From the NCBI GenBank assembly GCA_002179805.1, contig NAVB01000458.1, positions 1-56,707 of the forward strand: a DNA stretch of 56,707 bases. Direction: 5' to 3'. Shown piece by piece: positions 1 to 12,439 of this stretch; position 1 is the stretch's first letter, and every line of letters begins with the position of its first letter. Origin of the DNA: Acanthamoeba lenticulata (taxonomy: Eukaryota; Discosea; Longamoebia; Acanthamoebidae). The position numbers and the translations under genes were made by a program. The notes beneath the pieces are model-generated. The model searched no databases. It saw only the letters and a program-made list of their open reading frames with translations, and was not told the origin of the DNA.

Positions 1-202
1 GTTCCTCACGCAGGTGGCGCTCCCGCTGGCCGTGGTCCTGTTGTGGTGGCATCGGCCCATTCTCGTGGCCAGCCCGTCGACCTTTGGGCCCTGGTTCGTC
101 GCGTCCTGGCTCGCCCTTCCCGGCTGGCCGGCCGGCACCGTGGGCGTCGTGGCCTGGGTCGCCATCTGCCGCGCTGTCGTTCGTCTTCTTCAACGCCAAT
201 AG
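1..202 (+). CDS. C-terminal end of a membrane protein (partial gene)
   Basis: Frame 2 is open from the left edge of the window to a TAA at 200-202 and gives about 66 residues. The peptide is very hydrophobic, rich in Val, Leu, Trp and Pro, with two likely membrane-spanning stretches (around residues 5-20 and 42-60), and it ends in a short basic tail (RLLQRQ). Directly after the stop comes an A+T-rich tract with several AATAAA signals on this strand (about 212-240), as expected for the 3' end of a gene. The gene converges on the minus-strand gene that ends at 253. The start lies outside the window, so the family cannot be named. I see no catalytic motif. Confidence 0.45.
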   Translation, partial: FLTQVALPLAVVLLWWHRPILVASPSTFGPWFVASWLALPGWPAGTVGVVAWVAICRAVVRLLQRQ

Positions 203-252
203 CCTCAAAAAGAAATAAAATAAAAATAAAATAATAAATTAAAATACAAAGG

Positions 253-945
253 TCATGGTTTATTGCTGCTGGGGCTGTCGGCGTTGCTGCTGGAGCTGCT
301 GTCTGCTTGGCTCTTGCTTGTGGCTTGGCCAGACGGGTTCAAGATGTTGAGCAGTCGGCCACGCTGCATCTCGCGCGCTGCAGAAAAGAGGGTCAGATGA
401 AGCACGCAGAACAGCGGGATCGGCTGACCAAGGAGGACGTACCCTCCTCGAGGCCCAGGTGGAGGGCCCAGTCCTGCAGCGCGCGCTTCCTCTGGGCGAG
501 CACGTCAGGTGGCAGCTGCGCGAACACTGGGACGTGTACACCAGGACCGTGAGCGTGAGTTGGGCGCAGCACCTTGGGTTGGTGCAGGAGGCAACGTACG
601 CTCTATGAGTTGGTCATCGGTGAGGAGCGAGATGTCCACCATTCCCGAGCCTGATCGTGAGGGCGTGTGCGGCTGGATGGATGCAAATTAAATCATGATT
701 CAAGAACAAGGCAACAGTTGGAATGCTCCAAGACGCACATCGGTGGCGCTGCGCGCAGCGTAGGGTGTTGTGTTGCCATTGTTGGGCAGTTGTGGATCGG
801 CCGTTGCCTGAGGATTGCCACTCCATACAGCACTGGGGACCTCGCCCTCATCCTCTTCGAGCTTCTCCTCGCTCAGCAGCGACAGGGACTCGCTGGACAG
901 CGGCGTGTCCTTCTTCCCGTCCTTGCCACCCTCTGGTGCTTCCAT
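253..945 (-). CDS. Small unknown protein, acidic N terminus and Ser-rich tail
   Basis: Four exons on the minus strand (945-829, 672-600, 526-443, 377-253) join at GT-AG sites into 399 nt, or 132 residues. The first 39 residues are Glu, Lys and Ser-rich. The middle, from SLLTDDQLIELFAQLPPDVL onward, looks like two or three amphipathic helices and is the conserved-looking core. The tail is Ser, Gln and Asn-rich and ends SSNKP. The ATG is 105 bases downstream of the stop of the large repeat gene on the same strand, so the two genes are tandem and tightly packed. I do not recognise the family. The helical core could be a protein-interaction module. Intron donors GTATGG and GTACGT and the in-frame joins are the main evidence that this is a gene. 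Confidence 0.55.
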
Positions 946-1049
946 CTTGCTCGTGTGTGTTAATTTAAATCTCAAACTTGCGCGTCGACAACACCTTGTT
1001 GGCGCCAATCTTTGTTTTGAACGATTTGCGCAACGCCAACAGCGTCCTC

Positions 1050-4000
1050 TCAAGCGATGTTCTTGGTGAAGTCGATGGAGCTGATGGGCGGGAAGTTGGG
1101 CACAGGCCGCAGCTTGGGCTGCGCGGGCGGCGCCGGCGGCTTGAGCCCGCTGTGTTTGAGGCCCGTGCCCTTGCAAGTCATGCACTTGTGGCCGCCCTTG
1201 CCCTTGCACTTCTTGCACTGCGGCGTGGACGGGTTGCGGTTGCGGTGCCAGTAATCGTCGCACGGAATCCACCCGGTGCCCTTGCAAGGCCCGTGCTTCT
1301 CGTCCTTCTCCTTCTCATACTTCTTCAGGTCGCGCTCGTACTGCTTCACCTTGCTTTCGTGGTTACTCAACTCTCTCTCGTTCTCCGTCTTCACGCGCTT
1401 GAGCTCGACCTCGCGTCGGTGTAGCTCCTCAGCCTTTCGCTCCTCCGCTGTTCGTCGGCCGTCAGTTTTCGGTCTAGTTGAGCCCAAAAGAACGTCGAAC
1501 GTACCGATGCGCTGAATCTGCTCGCGCTCCTTGGCCGCGGCCAGGTCGGGGCAGAGGACCCACTCGACGACCGCGCCGCAGCCGCGATTGCCGTAGCCGA
1601 GGTGCATAGTGACCACCAGCGTCGCGCCCTTGGCCTCCACCTGGTGTGTTGTGCGTCAGCTCAGCTCTCTTGTAAGGCCACCTGGCATGGTTCCCAAAAG
1701 GGTTGTACCTGATAGAACTGGGGAATGAAGCGATACTGCGGCGGGCGGCACCGGTCCTGGGTGTCGACCTGGAGCACGATCTGTGCGAACCTCTGCATGG
1801 CCGCCTTGATCTCCTGGCCGTTGCGCACGTAGCTCACCAGGCCCTCACTGCCGTTGGCAAAGGCCACCTCGGCCATCCGCCCCACGCGCTCCCGCAGCAG
1901 GTGGACGTAGTCCTCGGCCCCGGTGTAGACGTTGGACTTGAGCAGGGCATCCCACGCGAGCGTGAGCTCGAGCGGCTTGCCCAGTGCCTCGCTGAGGCGC
2001 TTGGACACGGCGGCTACCAGCTGGTTGACCTCCTTCACGACCGCGGCCTGCAGGCAGTACACAAAGAGAAGAAGGAGGCTCAACGTCTCGCGGGCGACGA
2101 TCAGGCCACAGAGAGAAAGGCGCACCTCGATCACGGGCTTCAGGTTCAGGGCGGCCTCGACCAGCCCGCGGACAGAGGGCATGTCGCACTCGAGCACGTT
2201 CAGCTCGTCCAGCGAGAACGAAAGCGTGAGCGCTCCGGCATTCACCGCCGCCACAACGCGTTTGGCCTGCGTGGGAAGCGCGAGCTTGACCGACTGCCCA
2301 AAAACACGTCCGTCAGGCCTTGGTCCTTCAATTCATCATTGCTTGGCTCCGTACCTGCACGTTCTGGTTGACGATGGCCTTGGCGTCGGGGAACTGGGCC
2401 AGGGCGGAAAGCCCGCGCGGCCCGACCAGGGCCTGCTCGGCAAAGACGCCGCTGAGGAGTGCGCAGGCGTCGAGCTTGGCCTGAGGCTCGAGCGCGGCCC
2501 ACTCGCGGCTGTTGACGAACGCGTCCCACTGGACCGCGACCGCCATCGGCTGGCCCAGGGCCTGGCTCAGCTGGGCGGCCGTGCCGCTCAGCGCCGTCGC
2601 GCTCTCGGCCTGGGCGATGGGCAGCAGGACGCCGATGGCATCAGCCAGGCGGGCCTTCCAGTCGGCCCAACCCAAGGCGGCAAACACCTCGTCGACGTTG
2701 AGCCCGACCTGCAGCGTCTTGCCGGCGAGCTTGAGCACGCCGCGCTGCGGCAGCTTGTTGGTCGGGTCGACGGTGAAGGCGATGGTCTCAACGCTGCCGG
2801 CGACGGCTGCCTTGCCAACGCCGTGAGCCAACACTCCGCCGAGGCCCTCCGGGGCCACGAGGACCCGGGCGGGCAGCTTGGCACGCAGGGCGGTGACGAT
2901 GTCGGCCTGCTTGGCCGGCGGCAGCTCGCGGAAGTTCGGCTGCGAGGCAAAGGCCAAGTCGGCCTCGAGCCTGATCGGCCGGCCGACGGCGACGCTGATC
3001 GCCGCCTGAGCTTCGTCATACTTGGCCTGGGCGTTGCTTTCGGCGATGCGCACGACGAGGTCGAGCTCAAACTCGACGCGCTCCTTGAAGCGCTCGCGCG
3101 CGGCCGCAGCCGCGTTGCTGGTCCGCACGGTGAGCACCTTGGCGGAGCGGTCCACCGAGACCATCCGAGCCATGTCGGTGGCCGACGGGTCGTAGCAGAG
3201 GACGACCTTGTCCACGGCCTCCTGGACGGTCTTGAGGCCGACCGGGTGGGCGCAGACCTCGGCGAGGCCCTTGATCATCACTGACTGGGCCAGGTCCGTG
3301 CTGAGCTGCGTGATCTGCCGGCCGATGGCGCCGACGAGCTCTGGTCTCGGGGTCTTGCCGATGTGCGCCCAGTCGGCGACGAGTGCCACCCGCTTGGCGC
3401 CGCCGAGCATGTCCGCGGCCTGGTCCTCAATCCGCTTGAGCGACTGGGCCGCGCGGTACTGGGCGATGGGGATAGTCTGGCCGAGCGCCTCCTCGACGTC
3501 GTCGCGCCAGGCCGAGACCTGGAAGGGGCCGGCCTGCTGCAGCTGCGACATGGCGCGCACTTGCAGCAGCTTCTCGGCGGCGTTGAGCACCAAGTTGACG
3601 TGAGACGAGCCGCCGACGACGACCGCCACGGTCGAAACGGCGTCGACAAAGGCCTGCTTGCCCATGGGCGTGCTGCAGACCTGCTCGACGAGGTCGATGA
3701 GGGATTTCATCAAGCCCGAGGGGCCGGTGAACGCATTCTGCAGGTTGGAGTTGATGGTCTCCAACGGGTTGCCGTAGAGGAAGGCCGGGTGGTCGAGGCT
3801 CGTCCAGTCGAACGTGAGAGTGATGGGCTTGCCCACGATGGTCTCCATCTGCTTGGCGTGCTTCTCCAACACCGACGGGTAACGGCTGCCCCAAAAGAAA
3901 AAAGAAGGTTTTAAAAACAAAAAATACAACAATAAAAAAAGAACGAAAAAACATGAAAAAATGAAAACGAAACGACTCGTACGTCTTGCGAGCGTCAATG

Positions 4001-7000
4001 AGACAAAGACGAGGAAGCAGCTTGGTCTCCAACGAATGAACCGAGAACCAAGAGACCGCCATGTTGATCGTGAAGGTCAGCTGGCGGGCGTCGTCAATGT
4101 CGAGCCGCCAGACCTTCTCATCGCTGTCGCTCGTGCCGGGAATGACGTCATTGATCGAGTTGGAGGGATCAATGGCCAGGACCAGGCGCGAGATCAGCCT
4201 CTGGAGCCACTCGCGGACCGTCGGTGTGGCGGCGTCGTAAATGCGGAGAAGCGACTCGACCACCGCCCTGCCGCGCGACTGGACAAGCTCCATGAACAGG
4301 CTCTTCTTGGAGCTCGGGGACTGCGCCTGGAACTGCGGCGCATTCTGGAAAAGGTCGGCCCCTACGATCACCTCAATCGCCAGGCCCTTGGCGCGGAGGC
4401 TCTGGTTGAGGGCCTCGAGCGTGGGCTTGACCTCTTGCATGGCCTCGGCCGCGGCGACGTCGAACAGGGCGTCGACCTTGGATCGGAGGTCGGACATCCC
4501 ACGGTCGAGCGTAGAGAAGTTACACGTAACCCGGAGTTCCTTCCGCTCGGGGGCATAGCTGAGGGCAAAGTGACGGCCGTAGTCGGACCCGACGGGATCG
4601 TTGACAGCGTTGGCCATGTCGACAGTAAAGACGACCGACTTGATGGCGTCGCTCAGGATTGCTTTTGTCGGCGCTTCGCGGCACAGCGAGCCCAGGCCTT
4701 CGCTGCCAACGACCACGCAGGTGCGGTCCGCCGCCAGCTTTGCCGCAGTGGCGCGCTCGTCGAGCGACTTGGCCAGGAAGGCCAGGTGCTGCGTGAAGCT
4801 CCAGTCCAGCTCGACCTTGACGCCGGCCGAGCCCAGGGCCGAGCCGAGCGCGGACTGGGCTTGAGCCAGTTTCTCGGTGGCGCCCCGCTGCTGTTGGGCG
4901 ACCTTGACGTCAAAGATGTGGTCCATCACTGCTCGGGTGTCGTACAGGTGCGAGCTGGCCTGGTCCAAGTTGATGGTGAACTCGAGCACGCCCTTCTTGG
5001 CGCCGCTCTCGTGCAGCTGCACCCTGTAGGGAAGCGAGCTACGCGAGCCGATCGTGGTCCGGATCGAGTTGGTGGGATCGTAGACGAACAGGACGCGGTC
5101 AACACGGTCTCGCACGGCGCGCTTGAAGATGTCATCGTCCTGGCAGAGCCTGTTTGTGCGCGTCGTCAGAATGATGCTCGCGACAAAGTGTGAGAGAGGC
5201 ACGTACACGCTGGAGTCGGAGAGCGGGTTGACGTGGTAGTTGAAGAGTGTTTTGAGCATATCTTCCTGCCGGGAGAGAGTCTGCGAGGTGTAGGCGGCGT
5301 TATCAGTCACACTGTGCCAATCGACCTCGATCTCGAGCCGCTTGCCCAGGCGGGTCTGGAGCTGGTTCGACAAGTTGGCCAGCATCTTTTCGACGTCCCG
5401 GATGGTCTGCGCGGTCTTGACCTGCATTATTTGCCCCCACTTGTCCTTGATTTGTTGCGCCGAGTTGTCTACCTGTGGTGGCCAGGTGATGATGATCAAG
5501 TTAGCGGCCAACAGCTCAAGCGCAAGCGCCAGCACAACACGCGACGTACGGTGGAGAGGTTGATGGTGGCGATGGCCCGCTTGGTGGCACCATCGAGCTC
5601 GAGGTCCCAGTTGCGGCCGTAGCTGCTTGATGGGTCGCCCTTGGGCTTGTTCGTGGGGTCGAGCCGGAAGACGATCGTCTTGATCCGCTCGAGAACGGCC
5701 GCGCGGAACAGGTCGTCCTTGCTCAGGGCCATGAGACCGTCATATGACCCAACGATGTTCTTGATGTAGCAGTTGCATAGGCTGTCGACGGTGGTCTTCT
5801 GGTGCTTGAGGTCGGCCAGAGGCACGCCCTCGGCCGTGGGTGCCGTGCCTCGGAATTCGCTGCAGTCCACGAACGAGGCCCAGTCGATCTCGACGCCGAC
5901 CGGCAGGCCGGCGGCCGCAAGCTGCTGCTCGAGCTTGCCAAGCTCGGCCTGCATCTCGATCCGGATCTGCGCGACTTGCAGGTTGAACACGCAGCGCAGC
6001 TTGTCGCTGAAGCTCCAGATGGTGTCGTCGCGCTTGTCAAAGTTGACCCGCATGCGCAGCTCGCCGTTGCATAGCGTCAGCTCGTAGTGGGTGCCGTAAT
6101 CGCTTCCAGTAATGGTGGAGCGGACGCTGTTGGTGGTGTCCAGCGCCACCACCGCGCGGCTGACGAGGCCCGCTTGCAGCGCCTGCTTGGTGGCCTCATT
6201 GTTGCAAATGAACTCGATCAGGCCGCGCGAGAGCGTGCCCACCAGAGACACCACGGTGGAGCCGACGCAGGATTTTTGCTGGGACGAGTTCAGGCCCGTG
6301 AAGGCCGCGTCCTTGGTGAAGCTCCAGTCGGCCGCGAGGGCAATGGTCGCCTTTCCCCCCAGGGCCGAGTTGAGGTTGGCCTGGGCGCTGTTGATCTGGC
6401 GCATGGCGTCGTCCATGCCCGGCAGCGTAGGCGCGGCGCTGGCCGAGGTGGCCACTGAGGGCGATGGGGTGGCAGGCACGGCTGGCGAGCTGGTCGACGT
6501 GGCCGAGCCAGCGGCTGTCGAAGCACGCGCGGCCTGACGCGCGCGCATCTCGGCCTCGGCTGCCTCGCGCTGCTTGCGCTCCTCTTCGGCGCGCTTGCGC
6601 TGGGCCTCTTCCTCGGCCTTCTTCTTGGCCTCCACTTCGGCCTTTTTCATGGCCTCCTCGGCCTCGCGCTTGGCCTTGGCCTCGGCGATGGCTTTTTCGC
6701 GCGCTAGCTTCTCGGCTTCGCTGACCTGCGGCGTGGCGATCTGGCCGGGCAGCCGGAGGTACTCGTGCAGGTCCCCGGGCAAAGCGCGCGGGGGCAGGCT
6801 GGGCTCGGGCTGCTCCGCAATGTACGGGTGGAGCGCCACATCCGCCACGGGGAGGCTCTTGGCCTATTGCACAGGGTCGGGCTGGGCGTGAGCACAAGGT
6901 CTATTTAACAGCAGCAACGAGACACGTACCGACTTGAGTGCGGCGAGCTGGCTGACGAGCTTGGCCTGCCAGCCATCAGTCCACGGGATGTTCTCTACGC

Positions 7001-8951
7001 GGACCGTGACGGTCACCGTCGGGCCATCGGAGACGTCGATGCGGTAGTAGGAAGAACCTGGACCCGATTCGACGCGGTCCATCGTAAGGTTGATGACCAC
7101 GGCGGCGATGCGCACGTCCGGATTCTGGCGGCAAAAGGCCACCAGTCCGTCACTGGCCGAGATGCCCTTCGTAACGCAGGACTGCATCAAGCGCTCGAAC
7201 GCGCTCTGTTGTTCGCTCTCGCGCAACTTAAGGAACTGCGGGTCCGCCACGAACGAGTCCCAGTTGACGCGCAGGACGGGCGCGGTCGCGCCGAGCTCGG
7301 CCTGCAGCTGCGCGTTCTTGGCGGCGAGGTCGGCTACGGCTTCGCGCATGGCAACCTCGTGCAGGTAGTGCGTGTCGAGGCACGCGTCGACCTTGGAGCC
7401 CCAGCCCTCGGTCCACCTCAGATTTTCCATGCGGGCCGTCGCCACGAGCGTAGACCCAGTGTCATCGGTTACGCGCTCCTCGTGTATCTTGAAATAGCTG
7501 CTTCCAATGCCGACGTCGCGCAGCGAGTTGGTGGGGTCGACCCGGATGACAATCTTGTTGACGCGCTCGAGGAACAGCCGCCGCATGCGCTTGCTGTCCA
7601 GCAGCCACTTGAGCAGTCCCTCGTTGTTGGTTCGCGAGATGCCCTTCTCGATCACGTCGGCGATGTACTCGATGGTGCTGTTGCGTGTGCTGTCGTTGCT
7701 CTTCACAAACTGGGGATGGCCCACGAAACTGGCCCAGTCCACCTCGAGCAAGACCTCGTCGCCGATGGCGGCCTGCAGCGACGCCTGGTGCTGCTGCACT
7801 TTGGCCAGAGTCTTGCGCATGCTGACCTCATCGAGAACGTGCAGCTCCAGCTCGGCGTCTAGCTTGGGGCCCCAACCCTCGGCCCACCTGAAGCTGTCCA
7901 TGCGCGCCGTCACGACCACCGACGATCCGTCGACCCGGACCTGGAAATAGCTGCTGCCCTCCCGCGGCTCGATCTGGCCGGTGGGGCTGAAGGCCATCAC
8001 GATCCGCGAAATGCGAGAGAGGATGATCGCCCGCGCTCGCGCGCTCTCGGCCATCCAGGCCACAAGGCCCTCCTTGGTGTTGAACAAGCCCTTCTCCGCG
8101 AAAAGCTCCACCAGGCCGAGCACGATGCTGCGGCGGCTGCTGTCGTTCTGTTCGCGAAACTGGGGGCTCGTGATAAAGCTGTCCCAGTCGGCTTCTAGGG
8201 CGGGCACGACCACGGGGCCGCCGTTGAGGCGCGCCACCGCATCCTCGAACTTCTTTTGCATGACGTCGGCAAGCATCCGTGAGGCGTCGTTGACGGCCTC
8301 TTCGTCGAGGAGGTGAGTGCCCAGCTGCTCATCGACCTTGACGCCCCAGCCGTCGGTCCATCGCAGGCTGTCCATGCGCGCTGTGACGGTCATGGTCGTG
8401 CCCTCATAGTGCACCGCGAAGTACGAGCTGCCCTTGCCCGGTGAGGGAATAGACGAGTCCATGCGGAGCAGACATCGCTGGGTGCGTTGGCCGAAGGTGG
8501 CCTTGGCGCGCTCACTCCGCTTGAACCAAGGCACCAACCTGCACGTCGTGAACAGAACAAAGAATGTGAAATTAAAAACTGCCGATAGAATGAAATTAAA
8601 ACGGTTCATCCAATCCAGAACGGGAGGAAATGGCCTATGCAACTAAATATATGGCCGATGTATAAAAAAAAGAGAGAAGGAGATACCCGTTGTCAGCGGC
8701 CCAGAGGCCCTTCTCGACAGCATCTCCGAGCTGGCGCAGTGTTTGGTCCGGTTGACTTTTAAATCTGAGTGGGCAGGGTTGGGGATGAATCAAGTGCCGC
8801 ATCCCGGCGGCTTGGCGAGGGGGTAGAGGTACGGCTCAATGTTGCTGAAGTGGTCGTAGTCAATCTCCAGCTTGAAAGGAGGCAGCTCGGAGGCGTTCAA
8901 TCGCTTCTGCTGCTCTGCCAACATGGCTTCAGCTTCCTGCCGGCCGGCCAT
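1050..8951 (-). CDS. Giant repeat protein (about 14 diverged repeats) with coiled coils and a CxxCxGxG cluster
   Basis: Eleven exons (8951-8833, 8764-8687, 8538-6930, 6863-5550, 5472-5207, 5149-3983, 3885-2355, 2293-2126, 2047-1709, 1640-1505, 1447-1050) sum to 7125 nt, or 2374 residues, all in frame. The protein is mostly tandem units of about 130-160 residues. A unit opens with a beta-like strand ending in D-W-x-S-F and P-x-F, then a helix with E-K-G-L, then a strand with D-P-T-N and G-S-S-Y. In the first four units a T-A-R-M-x-x-x-R-W-T-E-G-W block follows. I count about 14 D-W sites. A Lys/Glu/Ala coiled coil and a Ser/Pro linker (about 6720-6420) separate the four N-terminal units from ten more diverged ones. 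The C terminus has a second coiled coil and three CxxCxGxG-like motifs (PCKGTG, CKKCKGKG, CMTCKGTG), as in the DnaJ cysteine-rich region, but there is no J domain. No signal peptide or membrane helix is seen. The function is unknown, perhaps a scaffold or chaperone-like protein. Confidence 0.75.
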
Positions 8952-9661
8952 CCTGTGTGGTGTCTAGAAAAGTGTTTTCAGACTGAACCGCCGCTGCCCC
9001 CCAAATTTTTACGCCTCGGCAGGCACGTCTGTGGTTGGGCCTTCACATAACCAGGGAGAAAGGAAACAGCTTTTTTTGCTAATCCACAGGCCAATTAACA
9101 GGAAAGGTCATGCTTCAAATTCACTACTATATTGTGCTGTCGTGGCTGAAACTACTGTTCTGTAGCTGACTGTTTCTCACTTAAGCTCTCAATTGGTGCA
9201 GCTCCTACTCGTCCTCACCTCCATTGGGCTGGCTTTGGGCAAAGAAGAATCCCTAAACTCGGCAAAGGTGGCCGGCATGAGTGCGTGGTGTTTGATCGAG
9301 TCGACTTTGTCCTATGTGCGGTGTTGTCCACGTGCCAGCTTACATCGCAAAAATCTCACTTGGCGTTGAGTCTACCAAAGGATACCAAAGGAGAAGCTGT
9401 TGCCGCCCACGAGAAGTCGCCACTATAATGACCGCGGCTGGGTCTTGGCGGTCCTGCAGCCCCTTGCTCGGGGCCAGGTGAACAAAATGAGCCCGGCACA
9501 GCTTCTTCTATTTTATACTCCGCTTTCTGCGCCACTGGAAAAAAGCTGGCACGATGTAGCCAAAAAATACTTTAAATACTTCATGTTGGTCAAGCAACCT
9601 TTCCGTGAAGAACAACATTGGCTTGGGCGGTTTGTTGAGTAAAGAGACAAGAACAAGAAAG
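8952..9661. other. Intergenic region between two divergent genes
   Basis: About 710 bases separate the start of the repeat-protein gene (minus) from the start of the LIM/EF-hand gene (plus). The stretch must hold both 5' untranslated regions and promoters. An open frame at 9400-9642 has no family resemblance, no splice continuity and no coding-like composition, so I do not call it. No RNA gene or repeat is evident. Confidence 0.5.
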
Positions 9662-10616
<955 letters not shown>

Positions 10617-11551
10617 GCTTGCCCAAACAGTGATTCAGGGCCAAAAACGCTGCAGCAATTGGCTGAGCCAAAGCACAGAAGGTCTAGTTCATGCACAGTC
10701 TTCTTGGCCACTCCACAATTAATCAAGTACCATCTTTTTTATTGGAATTCCAATAAAACCAAATCATGCAATAAGCACATGACAGGCGCTCTAAATCCTC
10801 TGGCCAACAATAACGATGCCGGGGCGGATGAGACCGCGTACAACAATGATGACGAGATCCTTGAGGCCACGAATGACGATGGTGAAGAAGCGGCTGACGA
10901 TGATGAAATGGAACTGAAATAGTGGCACATCCAAGCCTGCACTGCTGGTGCTGTTGTGGTACCTCCCCCACGACTTTGCCGCCTTGTGAGATGTACCTTG
11001 TGAGAGACTGACTGGCTCCCCCCTCCCCGTAAGGTGAGCCTGACAGCGTGCAGGCTTGCTTCTTCGATCGCCAGTCCAATCGAACAGGTGTACCTCCTCA
11101 TCCACGCGTGGCACCACATCGCTCACTCAACATTGTGTGACTTGTATGGAACACGCACGGTGCAGGTATACATATATATATATATATATATACGGATGGT
11201 GCTGATGCACCACGTCTACAGCCAGCTCAGCCTCCTCCGTACGGCAGCCCCCCTCCCCCAAATCAACGCCCCAGTCCACAACATGGACCCGAACTGTTGG
11301 CATTGGTGCTCTTACCTTTGGCCAAAACAGAGACACAAACACATGTGGCAATGCCATGGAGAAGATCTGAATGTGGCACGTGCAAACACTTTGCTTGCGT
11401 AGACCAGCCCACCTCGGTATTTGTCGGTCACAATCACCTTCTCATTGGTCGTTCTATGACGGTATTGTGGATTTAGAGCTGCGTGCTTGGACCATAAAGA
11501 CAGAACAGCCACAACTTGCCCACACCAACTAGCTCTCCTGCCCCACATATC
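10617..11551. other. Intergenic stretch with a TA microsatellite and one tiny acidic ORF
   Basis: About 935 bases lie between the LIM/EF-hand stop and the secreted-protein ATG. There is a short (TA)n run near 11167-11192. An open frame at 10779-10922 would code 47 residues rich in Asp, Glu and Asn ending EMELK, but it has no homology that I can see and could be chance. Minus-strand frames across 10723-11126 look like antisense noise. The last 100 bases are presumably the promoter and leader of the next gene. Confidence 0.4.
11167..11192. repeat. (TA)n dinucleotide microsatellite
   Basis: A run of about a dozen TA units, preceded by CA and followed by CGGATG, sits in the intergenic stretch. 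It is a simple sequence repeat with no coding meaning. Confidence 0.85.
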
Positions 11552-12439
11552 ATGGCCAGCTTCCTCCTCCGCACCTTGCTTCTTGTGGCTGTGTTGGCTT
11601 CCGTCTCGCTCGCAGTAAAAACGCCTCCGCCACCGGGCTTCGATGACTACGAGGCCTATGATTTCACTGCAGGAGCCCCCTACATGGCCACCGGCTATCT
11701 GCGCTTGATGGTCAATGGCAGAGCTGGACCCACCGAGGCCTCGCGGTTTATCATTGACCCCACCGGCCAGCGCATGTACTTTGACCTCGGCGCCAGTGGC
11801 GGCGGAGGCTGGATCTTGCCCAACGGCACCTTCAACTATGCCCCGAAGCAGGAAGGCTCAACGGAGTACATGTGCGCTTGGACCACGGGCACTTACAACG
11901 ACGAGGTGAAAAACTACGCACGCGACCTCTTCCACAAGGGCAGCTTTAACCTCAGGGGCACCGAACAGCTGCGCATCTATCAAGGCGCTGTCAACGACAC
12001 CTCTTCCTGCGGCCGGCCTTTTCCCCTCACGATCGCCACGGACCAGTCCGGGTTCATGAAGCTGTTCGACGTCACCTACCACCTGTGCCCCGCGCCCAAC
12101 TTCCCCATCATCACTGAGCAGCTTATCCAGTACAACGACGTTAAACAGGGCAACTGGGTGGCTGGCTTGATCCCGCCTCTGCCGCAGGAGTGCTGGACGC
12201 CCGTGGACTACTGTGCTATGTTCTACACCTACATGTTAGAGCTTTCGTTTCGTTCTTTATTCATTTCCTTTGTGCTTAGTCAATGCGCACGAAGCTGTGG
12301 TCGTTGGGGTCATGAGGGTGATGCTGGCGGTAGGCAGCTTCCTCCGCTGCTGCCCGCTGCGGGTCCTTTCGTCGCAGGATGGCCTGCTTCAAGCGATGGT
12401 AGCCACGCGCAACTGGTCCCACAGGGAGACGGCCAATAA
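11552..12439 (+). CDS. Secreted protein, possibly ependymin-related
   Basis: The ATG at 11552 opens a classical signal peptide (MASFLLRTLLLVAVLASVSLA) followed by a Pro-rich start of the mature chain. The mature part has N-glycosylation-type sites (NGTF, NDTS) and spaced cysteines (MCAW, SSCG, HLCP, QECW, DYC). The spacing of GQRMYF, the Cys-containing strand LFDVTYHLC and the late LIPPLPQ-EC motif faintly recall ependymin-related proteins. That is a weak resemblance, not an assignment. The frame is convincing to about 12234. Beyond that a T-rich stretch (12235-12279) could be a 45-nt intron, and the frame then runs on to a stop at 12437-12439 across sequence that looks coding on the other strand. 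The 3' end is therefore uncertain. Confidence 0.6.
   Translation: MASFLLRTLLLVAVLASVSLAVKTPPPPGFDDYEAYDFTAGAPYMATGYLRLMVNGRAGPTEASRFIIDPTGQRMYFDLGASGGGGWILPNGTFNYAPKQEGSTEYMCAWTTGTYNDEVKNYARDLFHKGSFNLRGTEQLRIYQGAVNDTSSCGRPFPLTIATDQSGFMKLFDVTYHLCPAPNFPIITEQLIQYNDVKQGNWVAGLIPPLPQECWTPVDYCAMFYTYMLELSFRSLFISFVLSQCARSCGRWGHEGDAGGRQLPPLLPAAGPFVAGWPASSDGSHAQLVPQGDGQ

Noticed and set aside
1703..3284. Long plus-strand ORFs (1703-2371 and 1932-3284)
   Set aside because: They are shadows of the repeat-gene exons. The minus-strand reading has repeating conserved blocks and consistent splice joins; these do not.
3961..5193. 410-residue plus-strand ORF opposite the repeat gene
   Set aside because: It is the antisense of a well-supported exon. 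Its Arg/Gly/Leu/Val/Asp mix is what GC-rich codon bias gives on the opposite strand, with no motif order.
9400..9642. 80-residue plus-strand ORF before the LIM gene
   Set aside because: It has no conserved features, lies in the promoter region of a clear gene and has no splice continuity.
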